Shown here: in pieces, positions 28,052 to 37,644 of the stretch
Layout of the letters: each line of letters starts with the position of its first letter
Numbering within the stretch: the stretch's first letter is position 1
Source of the DNA: JAAZHD01 sp012510895
GTDB lineage: Bacteria > Bacillota > Clostridia > Caldicoprobacterales > DTU083
Direction of reading: 5' to 3'
Assembly: GCA_050951465.1 (NCBI GenBank)
Contig: JBMNJC010000002.1
Span: forward strand, 117,299 to 181,298
DNA: 64,000 nucleotides
The notes under the pieces: generated by a model
Database searches by the model: none
What the model saw: the letters and a program-made list of their open reading frames with translations, nothing else
What the model was told of the DNA's origin: nothing
Position numbers and translations under genes: made by a program

Positions 28052-29539
28052 ATGTATGTATTGGGAATAGATGTGGGAACAACGTTAACAAAAGCCCTTA
28101 TACTGACAAAAGAAGGCAAGGTGGCTGCTTCGGGCAGTAAAGGATATCCGCTTATCAGTAACGGCAGCCATATTGAACAAAGGGCTGAAGACTGGACGGA
28201 CGGGGTTATTGCGGCAGTTGAGGAAGCCCTGAAAAACCTGGAGGAAAACCGTAAGGAAACCGGGTTGGGCAAATATATTGAAGCCATTTCTCTTTCAACC
28301 CAAGGAGCCAGTTGTGTAGCTTTGAATGCAGATGATCAACCAGTCGGAAATGCGCTTACCTGGATGGATTTCAGGGCCCGGGAGGAGGCCGCGGAGCTGG
28401 AGGAAAAATTATCCCCAGAATACATATATGCAGCTACCGGCTGGAGGGCAAGTCCCAGTTTGGATGCTGCAAAGATTATGCATATGAAAAAACAGCCGGA
28501 ATTTGCTTCCGCTGTGCGTTTTGTTTCGACCTTGGAATACATTAATCTTTTTCTCACAGGAAATGCCGTCATAGATCCTACTAATGCAGCAATGCGTCAG
28601 CTTTTTAACATAGAAAGAGGATGCTGGGATCCAAAGATATTAAATGCATCGGGAGTACGGGAAGAAGAATTGACACCCATCTTGCCAACCGGAGCAAAAG
28701 TCGGAGAGCTCAGTAAGGATACAGCTGTTAAATTAAAGTTAAGACCGGGCATTCCGGTTTTTAACGGTGCTCATGATCAGTACTGCGGCGCTATAGGCGC
28801 CGGTGCCGTAAACGATGGGGATATGCTTTTATCAGCCGGAACCACGTGGGTACTTTTAGGTATTGGAACTAAGCCCATAGTAACAGGCAGTTATATAGCA
28901 GCCGGTAAACATCCTGTGGAAGGGCTGTATGGTGCATTGGCTTCTCTGGTAGGGTCCGGTGCTTCCATGCAGTGGTTTAAAGATCAATTTATTCCGGAGG
29001 ATTTCAGGGAGATGGATCTGGAAGCTGCAAAGAGAAAGGATCCGGATCTCTTCTTCTATCCCTACCTTGTCGGCGCTGCCTATCCCCTGTGGGTGCGAAA
29101 TGCAAAGGGAGCATTTACCGGCATTACCCTGCAGCATGACCGCTTTGATTTAGCCAGAGCTGTAATGGAAGGCGTGGCATTTGGTGTGAAACGAGGCCTG
29201 GAGGACTACGCAAATAACGGAATTAAGGTGAAGCAGCTGATTCTCGCAGGCGGTGCTGCGAAAAGCAAAGTTTGGGCTGAAATGATAGCTGACATTACAG
29301 GCATATCCCTTGTGAGACTGAATCAGGCAGATATCTGTGCAATAGGCGCCGGAATTATCGCAGCTCATGGCCTTGGCTGGTATCGAAGTTATGAAGAGGC
29401 TGCAAGGGCTGTGACCCGTGTGGAACACATTTACGAGCCCAATGATGAATCCCGTGATTATTATGAGCAAAAGTATAGAAGATACTGTGAAATGTGGGGT
29501 TTCATTCAGAAGTTTTATGAAAGGGAAAGTGGAAAATAA
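28052..29539 (+). CDS. FGGY family sugar kinase, xylulokinase-like
   Basis: A 495-residue ASKHA kinase. Phosphate-binding loop LGIDVGTTLTK is at 4-14, the sugar-binding region around W104-D106, the catalytic base D242 in GAHDQYCG, and the second ATP motif ILAGGAAKSKVW in the C-terminal half. The best family match is xylulokinase, but FGGY specificity cannot be fixed by eye. It would phosphorylate the pathway sugar before the TIM-like isomerase acts. Its stop abuts the next ATG (29540), implying coupled translation. Confidence 0.9.
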   Translation: MYVLGIDVGTTLTKALILTKEGKVAASGSKGYPLISNGSHIEQRAEDWTDGVIAAVEEALKNLEENRKETGLGKYIEAISLSTQGASCVALNADDQPVGNALTWMDFRAREEAAELEEKLSPEYIYAATGWRASPSLDAAKIMHMKKQPEFASAVRFVSTLEYINLFLTGNAVIDPTNAAMRQLFNIERGCWDPKILNASGVREEELTPILPTGAKVGELSKDTAVKLKLRPGIPVFNGAHDQYCGAIGAGAVNDGDMLLSAGTTWVLLGIGTKPIVTGSYIAAGKHPVEGLYGALASLVGSGASMQWFKDQFIPEDFREMDLEAAKRKDPDLFFYPYLVGAAYPLWVRNAKGAFTGITLQHDRFDLARAVMEGVAFGVKRGLEDYANNGIKVKQLILAGGAAKSKVWAEMIADITGISLVRLNQADICAIGAGIIAAHGLGWYRSYEEAARAVTRVEHIYEPNDESRDYYEQKYRRYCEMWGFIQKFYERESGK

Positions 29540-30565
29540 ATGAGATATGACTATTTTCATGTAACTGAGCTGGACAGAAATTTCTACAAGAAGTATTTGA
29601 AGGATAAGCTGCCTGATAAATTTATAGACTGCCATACTCACATGAACCTGCGGGAACACTTGTCAGATGTGCCTAAAGAACGCATAGCAGATGATTGGGC
29701 CCTGCAAAGCGGCTCCCATATGACAGCAGAGGATGCAGCATTCTATTATAACTCCTTGTTCCCGGACAAAGAGTGGAATATTGTCGCATTTCCTTTTCCT
29801 ATCCGGGAAGCCCGCATAGAGGATAACAATGACTATATAGCAAAATGCGCAGAAGAAGGAAAGATTGCTTATGGTCTGATGTGCATCAAACCGGACTATT
29901 CCCCGGAGTATCTGGAAAAGGAGCTTACCGCAAAAAGGTATTCCGGGGTTAAGCCTTATCCGGACATAGTTTCCGGAAAAAAAGGAGCTGAGATAAGCAT
30001 TTTTCAATTTCTTCCCCACCATCATCTGAGTTTGCTGGAAGAACTTCATATGCCCATAATGCTGCATTTGCCCAGGGCAGGCAGAATGCCGGATGACAAT
30101 AACATTAAAGAGCTTAAAGAGATTATACGGAAGTATCCTAAACTAAAAATCATTATTGCTCATTTCGGCCGTTGTTTTACTCCTTACTTTTTTCAGCAGG
30201 CAATTGACAAAATGGGTGATGATATTCATAAGTTTTATTTCGATACAGCTGCTGTGCTGAACCCGGAAGTGCACCGATTGGCATTTAAGCATCTGAGTCA
30301 TAAACGCATTCTGTTTGGAACGGATCAGCCGATTTTCCTATGGCATGGCCGGAGGAAATGGACTGAGACCAAATACATCAACCTGGCCAGAGAGAATTTT
30401 TCCTGGAATAAGGATACCCATGAGCCTAAAGAAACAGAGGAAAAGTATACCTTTTTTGTCTATGAGCAAATCAAGAGTCTATTGGAAGAGATGGAAAGGG
30501 CAGGTCTTTCCAAAGAAGAACGGGAAGATGTGTTTTATAACAACGCATTAGAAGTTTTCAGTTAA
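29540..30565 (+). CDS. Amidohydrolase-family TIM-barrel hydrolase
   Basis: A 341-residue metal-dependent hydrolase of the Amidohydro_2 type. The metal motif CHTHMN has H32 and H34; later ligands are in IMLHLPRAG, IIIAHFGR and the Asp of LFGTDQP. Such enzymes hydrolyse lactones or amides or decarboxylate. It starts directly at the stop of the kinase gene and is followed after 24 bases by the TIM-like isomerase, so it belongs to the same pathway. Lactonase or amidase activity on a sugar derivative is plausible but not shown. Confidence 0.82.
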   Translation: MRYDYFHVTELDRNFYKKYLKDKLPDKFIDCHTHMNLREHLSDVPKERIADDWALQSGSHMTAEDAAFYYNSLFPDKEWNIVAFPFPIREARIEDNNDYIAKCAEEGKIAYGLMCIKPDYSPEYLEKELTAKRYSGVKPYPDIVSGKKGAEISIFQFLPHHHLSLLEELHMPIMLHLPRAGRMPDDNNIKELKEIIRKYPKLKIIIAHFGRCFTPYFFQQAIDKMGDDIHKFYFDTAAVLNPEVHRLAFKHLSHKRILFGTDQPIFLWHGRRKWTETKYINLARENFSWNKDTHEPKETEEKYTFFVYEQIKSLLEEMERAGLSKEEREDVFYNNALEVFS

Positions 30566-30589
30566 ATAGCGAATATCGGAGGGAAATAA

Positions 30590-31303
30590 ATGAAGCCGAA
30601 AATCAGAACACCTTTTTTTGAAATAGGAACAAAAAACTATATCTGGGGAGATGCTGTGCTTGAGCTTGCCAAGGCGGCGGATGAGGCTGCAGAAAAGTAC
30701 GACATTGATGTACTGTTTATAACTCCTGTGGTGGAAATTCGAAGGATAGCGGAAAACACAAAAAATCTTATTATACTGGCTCCCTACATGGATACTTTAC
30801 GGCCGGGCCGGGGAATGGCGGACATATTGCCTGAAGCCGTTAAAGATGCAGGTGCAAAAGGCGTTGTCGTGAATCACAGTGAAAAGCCCATGACCCTGCC
30901 TGCCATAAAAGCTACCATTGAGCGTGCTAATGAATTGGATATGCTGGTGTTTGCCTGCGCAGACACCATTGCAGAAGCAAAGGCTATAGCTCAGCTGGGG
31001 CCTGACATTATTAATCCGGAACCTTCTGAATTAATTGGCGGTGCCGCCGGCAAAGTAAGCGATATGTCTTACGTTAAGGAATCCATAAAAGCAATTAAGG
31101 AGATTAATCCCAATATTTTGGTAGAACAGGCTGCGGGCATTACAACCGGACAGCAGGTATATGATTTTATCATGGCGGGTTCAGAGGCTGCCGGTGCGGC
31201 ATCTGGTATATTGAATGCTGAAGATCCCATAGCGAAGATGTATGAAATGGTTGAAGCAACCAGAAGGGCGGCAGATGACCTGAAAAAACTGGGTAAGTTA
31301 TAA
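30590..31303 (+). CDS. Triosephosphate isomerase-like protein (short, archaeal-type)
   Basis: A 237-residue TIM-barrel protein. The three catalytic positions of triosephosphate isomerase can be aligned: K15 (EIGTKNY), H96 (NHSEKP) and E144 (NPEPSELIG). It is shorter than bacterial TpiA (~250), resembles archaeal TPI, and the usual NWKMN start is EIGTKNY. Such TPI paralogues in sugar operons can isomerise tetrulose phosphates (EryH/LerI type) rather than triose phosphates. A paralogue is at 51823. Its place after an FGGY kinase fits a kinase-then-isomerase route. Confidence 0.84.
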   Translation: MKPKIRTPFFEIGTKNYIWGDAVLELAKAADEAAEKYDIDVLFITPVVEIRRIAENTKNLIILAPYMDTLRPGRGMADILPEAVKDAGAKGVVVNHSEKPMTLPAIKATIERANELDMLVFACADTIAEAKAIAQLGPDIINPEPSELIGGAAGKVSDMSYVKESIKAIKEINPNILVEQAAGITTGQQVYDFIMAGSEAAGAASGILNAEDPIAKMYEMVEATRRAADDLKKLGKL

Positions 31304-31320
31304 AAGGGGGAAGGCACAAA

Positions 31321-31815
31321 ATGGTATACAGGGAAGATTTTAAAGTATTGTCCAATGATAAAATGTGTACATTTCACGATGTAACAGATAAAACCAAAGA
31401 GATAGTTGAAAAATCCGGTGTTAAAAACGGAATAGTCGTCGTATACTCCCATCACACCACATGCAGCGTTATTATAGAAGAACTGGCATTTGACAAGTCT
31501 ATGACAGGGCTTGAGACCCTTCAGCAAGACCTGGTGGAGGTATTGGAAAATATAATTCCCACCCAGCGGAAGGAAGGAATGTATCTACATCCAGGTCCTA
31601 AAGCGCTGAAATTTGCAGAAGAACATAATGAAGATGCCAGGGGATGCCATAATACTGATGCCCATCTCAGGTCTTCTATCATTGGCAGAAGCGAAACTGT
31701 GGTTATCGTGGATGGCGAAGTTGACCTTGGCAAATTCGGCCGTATCTTTTTTGTTGATTTTAATCAGACCGGTGCCCGGGAGAGAACCGTGCAGGTTATG
31801 GTAATGGGTGAGTAA
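31321..31815 (+). CDS. YjbQ-like protein (UPF0047)
   Basis: A 164-residue relative of the protein encoded at 23522. Shared features are VxSHHTTCSVIIEE (about residues 40-53), a loop insert PTQRKEGMYLHPGP near 80, and AHLRSSIIGRSE near 114-125. The C-terminal tail of the first copy is absent. It is the last gene of the DeoR-led run, 18 bases after the isomerase, with AAGGGGGAAGG before the ATG. Its pairing with sugar enzymes suggests a catabolic rather than thiamine role; the actual reaction is unknown. Confidence 0.82.
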   Translation: MVYREDFKVLSNDKMCTFHDVTDKTKEIVEKSGVKNGIVVVYSHHTTCSVIIEELAFDKSMTGLETLQQDLVEVLENIIPTQRKEGMYLHPGPKALKFAEEHNEDARGCHNTDAHLRSSIIGRSETVVIVDGEVDLGKFGRIFFVDFNQTGARERTVQVMVMGE

Positions 31816-32333
31816 ATCAACCTTTTTTAGTTTAAAAAAAACAGAGGAAAGTATGTATTATGATTTACATCTAAAAATATGGAAATAAATGCTTGACACA
31901 TATTTGGTGAATTGGTAATATTGCATTAGTGTGATTAAATAAATATAAAGTATTAGTAAATTTGTATATAAAAAACAGTAAAGTAAAATCATGTTATATA
32001 ATGTTCATAAAAATCTTTTCAACGACTTGTGCAAACCATTGTAATTAATATGGTGCAGAGCCATTAATTATATATTTTAGGATATGATAACAAAGTTAAC
32101 GTATACCCAATTCTGAAGTTTGTGCCAATAATTATACTGTCTTTAATGATGCTTCATAGGAATTTCTATGTCTTTATAAGCAGCTTATATCGGTTTTGAG
32201 TTGGAAGGCTGTTACAAAAGAATAAAATAGCTTAAGGGGGTGGCTTTCTTTTTCAAGGGTATTCCTGTAAAGTATGGACAGGTAACAAAAAGATACATTT
32301 CGTATTACAGTACACAAACGAGGGAGGAAAAGC
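31816..32333 (+). promoter_or_regulatory. 518-base gene-free leader region
   Basis: Between the YjbQ-like gene and the large secreted protein. Apart from the promoter at 31893-31921 I see no coding frame with a binding site, no clear terminator and no riboswitch consensus that I can name. If that promoter is used, the mRNA has a leader of about 400 bases, long enough for an RNA-level control element. Confidence 0.4.
31893..31921 (+). promoter_or_regulatory. Sigma-A type promoter with long leader
   Basis: A perfect TTGACA (31893-31898) and TAATAT (31916-31921) with exactly 17 bases between them. The next start codon on this strand is 32334, about 410 bases away. Confidence 0.65.
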
Positions 32334-35300
32334 ATGTTCAGTCCAAGTCCAACAAGACCAAATGAGAGGAATGCAGTCTTCGTAAAAAGAAGAAAAAGTA
32401 AAAATGCTTTTGAACGTATTTGTGCCTTACTGCTTATTTGCTGTTTGTTATTCTTATTTATTCCTTTTCCATCAGTTCAGGCAGCTGAGACATTTGAGTA
32501 TGCTGCGGCTCGGAGCGGAGTATATTTAACTACAAATGGTCAGGCAAACAGCACGATAATGATTCCTGCTAACGCTTCGGAAAAGGAAACTTATGCGGCG
32601 CAAGAACTTCATGATCACATAAAGCTGGTCAGCGGTGCAAGTGTTCCGATTATTCGCGGTGAACCTGGCGTTCAGGTCATCAGCATGACTTTAAGTCTGT
32701 CTAAGATTTCCACATCCGAGATTGGATATCATCCATTTTATGTTACTGTAAGCAATACAACGAGCAATACAGAGATACTGACCTTGTCCCCCAATATAGC
32801 CACAGATGGAGCACCGACTATAGAAATTCGTGGCGAAGACGGCCGGGAGAAGGGGCAGATAGAGCTTCCGCCGAATTCTCAAGCCATCGTATATGGTTTG
32901 ATAACTATAGATGAGGATGTAAAATATGGCTCTCATCCTATCACAATTGAATTGAAAAAAGGTGACGCAGTTGTAAGCAGCCAGATAATAACAGTGGAAT
33001 ATCTGGAACCGAACTTGCTGCAAAACCCGGGAATAGAGAATGACTCTTTCACGCCTTGGTGGCAAACAGCCAGTTTCTTCCCGGATACCAGTGAAGCTCA
33101 CAGCGGTAATAAATCTATAAAGTTTTCGGGGAATCACGGGGCTGATTCCGGTTATAATATACGTTTTCCGGTTCGATCCGGTTATGCCTATGAACTATCT
33201 TTCTGGGCCAAGAGATCTTCTGATTCTCTAGCCGGTGTCAGGATGAGAATCACAGAATTAGATGAAAGTGTCAACCTTCTAAGAGCTACTGAGGAAATAT
33301 TTGAACTTACAGATACTTGGGAAAAATACACTATGGCTTTTTATGTTGATCCTGAACTTAACCCGGATTATTCTTTTTCCTGGTATAATATATATCTGGT
33401 TGGGGACGGCACTATATGGCTGGACGACTTTGTTTTGAGAGAACTTGGTAAAATAGAAGGTTATGTAAAGCCCTCGGATCCTCTTCCGAATATCGTTCGC
33501 AACGGTAGTTTTGAGGAAGATAGTGCTTGGATTTATGAATCCGGCAGCAGCAGGATAAAGTATGACGATGCAATAGACGGTGATTATGTACTTTATGTGG
33601 ATATGGCTGCCAAGGAAGCTGATAACAGACATCCTTATCAGAGCGGATTGAGTGTACAAAAGAATCATGTTTATAGATTAGGCTTTGATGCCAAGCGTTC
33701 CGGTGAGGATGCCGATGGACGCATTAGGTTTGATTTAACACCATTCCCTCTCGGCCAGGGTTTGCCGGTAATACGGATGGAAGTAACGCCAACTGAGGAA
33801 TGGATGCGCTATGAGATGCTGTTTGTATCACCTGATGATGAAATTTTTAACGGAAGTTATTGGCCGGATTTCTTTGTGCCCGGTTCAAAGGGTTATCTTT
33901 ATGTAGATAACATAACATTACATGATCTTGGTGAAGCAACCGAGCCTGTAGACTCTACAATAACTTCTAAACCTTCAGTTAAAACCCTGCCTGATGGTGT
34001 AGGCAATGGAACGATAGTACCGCCTTCTTTGGGCGATAAGCCGGAGATTTCACCCCCTGATTTTAATAATATCGGCAACGACGGAGCAGTTATATTCATT
34101 GCCGCAACGGACAGCTATCCTGATTTGGCCCTGTTGTATGATGAAGATGTCAACTTTATAGGTGACAGCGACGGTTTTGCTGTGCGCTTGTCTGGTAATA
34201 CCGTCTATATATTCGGAACCAATGCAGACGGCACATTAAACGGAGTCTATGATTTTATTGAATCCAATCTGGGAGTATTATGGACCCGTTCCATTGATTT
34301 GGGAACTCTGTATGATCCTATGCCGACAATAGAGCTGATACGGTATGATTATCATGATAAATCACCATTTAGAATTCGCGGCTGGCATCTTTGCGGTAAC
34401 GGTGTTAATGGTGAACCTCATTCCGATCCAGGCACTGAAATAATGATGTCCAGAAATAAACTCAACGGCAAATTTGCTGAGTTTGGCAATATACATTACT
34501 GGGATTGGCAGAAGTCGATTGGACTGGAGCCGGTTAATCTGGGTCATAACATTCATTATTGGCTGCTTCAGAGTCCAACATACCAGTCATTGAGTGAAGA
34601 AGAGCAAGCCAAGTACTGGAACACGGACAGTGAAGGCAATCCCACCATTGGCAGAGGGCAACTGAATTTCTGGAATCCTGATGTGGCCGTTGCCATAGCA
34701 GAGAGCGTGAATGCCTTCCTGAACACACATGATATAAAATATGTTGGTGTCGGTATGGAAGACACAGGTTCCTGTGTACAGAAACCGGAAGACGAACTGC
34801 CCTTTGAATACGAACCCGGCAAGTTTGTACAGCCTGATGATCCTAAGTACTTGTCCACAGTATTTTTCAGCTTTATCAACAAAGTGGCACAGCTGGTTAA
34901 ATCAGAGCATCCTGATGTAACATTAACTACTTATGCTTATGTGTTTACTGAAACACCCCCTTATGGCGGCATTGAAGACAATGTATCAATAGTCATTGCC
35001 CCCATAAATGAAGATATGAAAGTTCCGCTTACGGATCCTGATTCTGCGTCGAACAGGAAAATAATAGAGAATATGCTGGAGTGGACAGAGAAAACCAATA
35101 ATATTATGGTATACAACTATTATGGTTGTTTTCCAAATGCCAGCGATGAATTTGAACGCCCCATAGCCTCACGTATTCAGTCAGATTTACGTTTTTACGC
35201 AGCTCATGGTTTTACCGGTCTTTTGCCTGAAGGATTAGTTGATGCAAATAACAATATGTGGGCAGTCAATACCCTTACAATGTGGCTTTATTCCAAGCTG

Positions 35301-36416
35301 GCCTGGAATCCTGACGCAGATATTCAGGCTTTGACAGAATTGTTCTGTCAGAAAGCTTATGGGGACGCGGCAGAACATATGTTGGAATACTATCGTCTGC
35401 TGCAGGAAACCTGGGATAATAACTATACTCTATTAAGATGGAATGCTACGTTACAGACCTATGTAAAGACATTCTACGGAGATCCTGAACACAATGCTAA
35501 GATGCAGGCAGCTCTTGATCGTGCCTGGGATGCTGCAAATGACATTCAAAAGCAGCGTATAGCGCCAATAAAAGAAGCTTTCGAAAAAAACACTCAGGAA
35601 GCATATGAATTTAATGAGAAGGCTGTAGCTAAGAGAACAGATGCAGGTTTGGATGCTGTGCTGAATACATTGGATATGAGCGATCCGATATGGGCAGATG
35701 TTCCTGTACTTGAAGATTTCAGGAATGCAGGTAATATGCAGCTTGTTGAAGGGACTAAGACAAAGGTACGCCTGCTCTGGGATGACAATTATCTGTATGT
35801 TGCATATGAGAACTTTGACAGCGGTATTTCAGATTTGAAGATGACTGACCTTAACACCACAGGCAATTGGTGGGCTGGTGAGTCCGATGATGTGGAAACT
35901 TATATAAGTGCAGCTGATCCCACGGGTAATCCTGATGCTGCCTATCGGGTATATTTCAGCAATCCGCTTGGTAAACAGATTGTGTACAAAGAGGGAGTAG
36001 TATTTGTAGCTGACCCCGGCGAGTGGTATACCAATGCTGCAGTGTTTGATGAAGAAGGAGTGGAGAATGACCGCTGGGTAATTATCCAGGCTATACCTTT
36101 TGAGCAGCTGGGCATTGAAACTCAAGCTGATGCAGAAACTGAAGTTTATGGTTATTTCTACCGCGGCTACTATGGTCCGGGCGGATTTATAAATATTGGA
36201 TGGGGCGGTGCTCCTGTATGGAGTCCTGCGCACTTCCACAGGATTACTTTGGCAGAGGATGAAGAAGAGGTAACCTTGGAATCGATAGAGATAACCAGTC
36301 CGCCGGATAAGACTGAATACGTAAAAGGTGAGGAACTGGATCTGACCGGTCTGGTAGACAGCCAAAACAGTAACCATCGCAACGTAGTAACATTCAGCAA
36401 CGAACCGACGCACTGA
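32334..36416 (+). CDS. Secreted DUF4838 glycosidase-like multidomain protein, 3' frameshifted
   Basis: A 1360-residue exported protein. The signal peptide ends near residue 50 (VQA). Residues 70-118 begin a GH67N-like domain (AAQELHDHIK), which resumes only at 583-665 (GTLNGVYDFIESNLGVLW). Between lie a NEW3/Ig-like domain (about 130-225) and two CBM4/9-like beta-sandwiches (226-372, 386-534). The DUF4838 barrel covers about 666-1090, a CBM9-like domain 1150-1290, and an Ig-like domain begins at 1298. Translation stops inside this last domain because of a frameshift; the missing end is at 36412-36678. Likely a surface polysaccharide hydrolase. GGGAGGA precedes the ATG. Confidence 0.85.
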   Translation: MFSPSPTRPNERNAVFVKRRKSKNAFERICALLLICCLLFLFIPFPSVQAAETFEYAAARSGVYLTTNGQANSTIMIPANASEKETYAAQELHDHIKLVSGASVPIIRGEPGVQVISMTLSLSKISTSEIGYHPFYVTVSNTTSNTEILTLSPNIATDGAPTIEIRGEDGREKGQIELPPNSQAIVYGLITIDEDVKYGSHPITIELKKGDAVVSSQIITVEYLEPNLLQNPGIENDSFTPWWQTASFFPDTSEAHSGNKSIKFSGNHGADSGYNIRFPVRSGYAYELSFWAKRSSDSLAGVRMRITELDESVNLLRATEEIFELTDTWEKYTMAFYVDPELNPDYSFSWYNIYLVGDGTIWLDDFVLRELGKIEGYVKPSDPLPNIVRNGSFEEDSAWIYESGSSRIKYDDAIDGDYVLYVDMAAKEADNRHPYQSGLSVQKNHVYRLGFDAKRSGEDADGRIRFDLTPFPLGQGLPVIRMEVTPTEEWMRYEMLFVSPDDEIFNGSYWPDFFVPGSKGYLYVDNITLHDLGEATEPVDSTITSKPSVKTLPDGVGNGTIVPPSLGDKPEISPPDFNNIGNDGAVIFIAATDSYPDLALLYDEDVNFIGDSDGFAVRLSGNTVYIFGTNADGTLNGVYDFIESNLGVLWTRSIDLGTLYDPMPTIELIRYDYHDKSPFRIRGWHLCGNGVNGEPHSDPGTEIMMSRNKLNGKFAEFGNIHYWDWQKSIGLEPVNLGHNIHYWLLQSPTYQSLSEEEQAKYWNTDSEGNPTIGRGQLNFWNPDVAVAIAESVNAFLNTHDIKYVGVGMEDTGSCVQKPEDELPFEYEPGKFVQPDDPKYLSTVFFSFINKVAQLVKSEHPDVTLTTYAYVFTETPPYGGIEDNVSIVIAPINEDMKVPLTDPDSASNRKIIENMLEWTEKTNNIMVYNYYGCFPNASDEFERPIASRIQSDLRFYAAHGFTGLLPEGLVDANNNMWAVNTLTMWLYSKLAWNPDADIQALTELFCQKAYGDAAEHMLEYYRLLQETWDNNYTLLRWNATLQTYVKTFYGDPEHNAKMQAALDRAWDAANDIQKQRIAPIKEAFEKNTQEAYEFNEKAVAKRTDAGLDAVLNTLDMSDPIWADVPVLEDFRNAGNMQLVEGTKTKVRLLWDDNYLYVAYENFDSGISDLKMTDLNTTGNWWAGESDDVETYISAADPTGNPDAAYRVYFSNPLGKQIVYKEGVVFVADPGEWYTNAAVFDEEGVENDRWVIIQAIPFEQLGIETQADAETEVYGYFYRGYYGPGGFINIGWGGAPVWSPAHFHRITLAEDEEEVTLESIEITSPPDKTEYVKGEELDLTGLVDSQNSNHRNVVTFSNEPTH

Positions 36417-36678
36417 AATTGAGATTACTGATTATAGTGTGAGCGGATATGACAAAGATATAGCAGGAGAACAGACAATAACAGTAACCTATGAAGGAAA
36501 GACAGCAACATTTACTGTAACAGTTACAGATATGCAAGATGATGAAGATGACAAAGATGAAGATCCTGTAAAAACAGGAGACTCATTCTCGCCAATATTC
36601 TTGACCTTGTTACTGTTGTTATCATTCGGAACAATCATCTATCTGACCGTGAAAAGAAAAATACTCAATAGAAGCTAA
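36412..36678 (+). pseudogene. Out-of-frame 3' end of the DUF4838 gene with membrane anchor
   Basis: From 36412 the next frame reads TEIEITDYSVSGYDKD and completes the Ig-like domain. It is followed by an acidic spacer, a PVKTGD motif, a hydrophobic helix and a basic tail (KRK), like a cell-wall sorting or membrane-anchor signal. Skipping one base at 36411 joins it to the upstream frame. A GTG at 36439 has no binding site, so this is not an independent gene. As sequenced, the product would be secreted but not anchored. Confidence 0.85.
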
Positions 36679-36723
36679 ATGCACATAGTATATAGTGTTT
36701 GACACCGTCTAACAAAAAGGAAA

Positions 36724-36750
36724 GGGCATCTGATACGGATGCCCCTTCTT
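36724..36750 (+). terminator. Hairpin after the DUF4838 gene
   Basis: GGGCATC (36724-36730) pairs with GATGCCC (36738-36744) across a seven-base loop, followed by CTTCTT. The T-run is poor, so termination may be partial. Confidence 0.5.
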
Positions 36751-36886
36751 CATGACTTTTATAATGACCGCAAAACAAACTCACAACTTCAATGATGATA
36801 AGTATGAGGGGGAAGAAGCAGATGGTATGATGTTATGATAAAATAGAAAGGTAAATTCATGTGACCTATATAGGAAGGTGAAAACT

Positions 36887-37633
36887 ATGAGCTTTAAAAA
36901 CAAAACGGTGATGATTACCGGCGGTGCTTCCGGTATGGGTTTTTTGAGCGGACAATGTTTTGCAAAAGAAGGGGCAAATGTGGCGCTTGTTGATATCGAT
37001 GAGAAAAATCTGGCATCAAAGTGTGAAGAAATTCTTTCTGAGGGCGGGAAGGCGATCTATATAGCAACGGATGTTAGGGATTATCAACAGGTAGTCAGGG
37101 CGAGAGACCGGGCAGTAGAGGAATTTGGCAGTATAGACATTCTGATAAACTCCGCCGGAGGAAACGAATGCCGGGTACTTAACCATTATGAGGATTTCGT
37201 TGATATGCCCATTGATGTATACGATTGGGGGCTTGATGTCAACCTGAAGGGACCGTTTTATTTTTCCCATACAGTTATGAAGCAAATGGTTAAACAAAAA
37301 AGCGGTGTTATAATCAATATTGGTTCAGTAACCGGAGAGGAGGGCAGCAGTAGTGGAGTGGCATACGCAACGGCAAAAAGCGGTGTTATGTATGGGCTTA
37401 CAAAGTCTCTGGCAATTTATGGTTCCCGGCATAATGTCAGGGTATGCTGTGTGACTCCGGGACCGGTGCTGACAAGGGAAGCCATGGCTAAAATGAAAAC
37501 CTTGATTGGACGTGCTGCAGCCCCAAAAGAAGTCGTTGACTTCATTATGTACCTTGCTTCTGACAAAGCAGCATTTATAACAGGAACAAATCATGTTATA
37601 GACGGCGGCAGGCTTATTATGCCCAGATCATAG
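36887..37633 (+). CDS. SDR family oxidoreductase
   Basis: ATG 36887 is chosen because AAGGTG precedes it; a GTG at 36878 lies inside that site. The 248-residue protein is a classical SDR: TGGASGMGFLSG near 12-23, D37 at the end of the second strand (NAD), NSAGG near 89-93, Ser in IGSVTG and YATAKSG with Tyr and Lys. A slightly enlarged loop (ECRVLNHYEDF) follows NSAGG. Polyol or sugar-acid dehydrogenase is likely. It is followed 11 bases later by a dehydroquinate-dehydratase-like gene, probably the same operon. Confidence 0.88.
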   Translation: MSFKNKTVMITGGASGMGFLSGQCFAKEGANVALVDIDEKNLASKCEEILSEGGKAIYIATDVRDYQQVVRARDRAVEEFGSIDILINSAGGNECRVLNHYEDFVDMPIDVYDWGLDVNLKGPFYFSHTVMKQMVKQKSGVIINIGSVTGEEGSSSGVAYATAKSGVMYGLTKSLAIYGSRHNVRVCCVTPGPVLTREAMAKMKTLIGRAAAPKEVVDFIMYLASDKAAFITGTNHVIDGGRLIMPRS

Positions 37634-37644
37634 GAGGGAAACAT

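Noticed and set aside
36439..36678. Independent small membrane protein gene with GTG start
   Set aside because: No binding site, and the sequence is the natural continuation of the upstream Ig-like domain in another frame.
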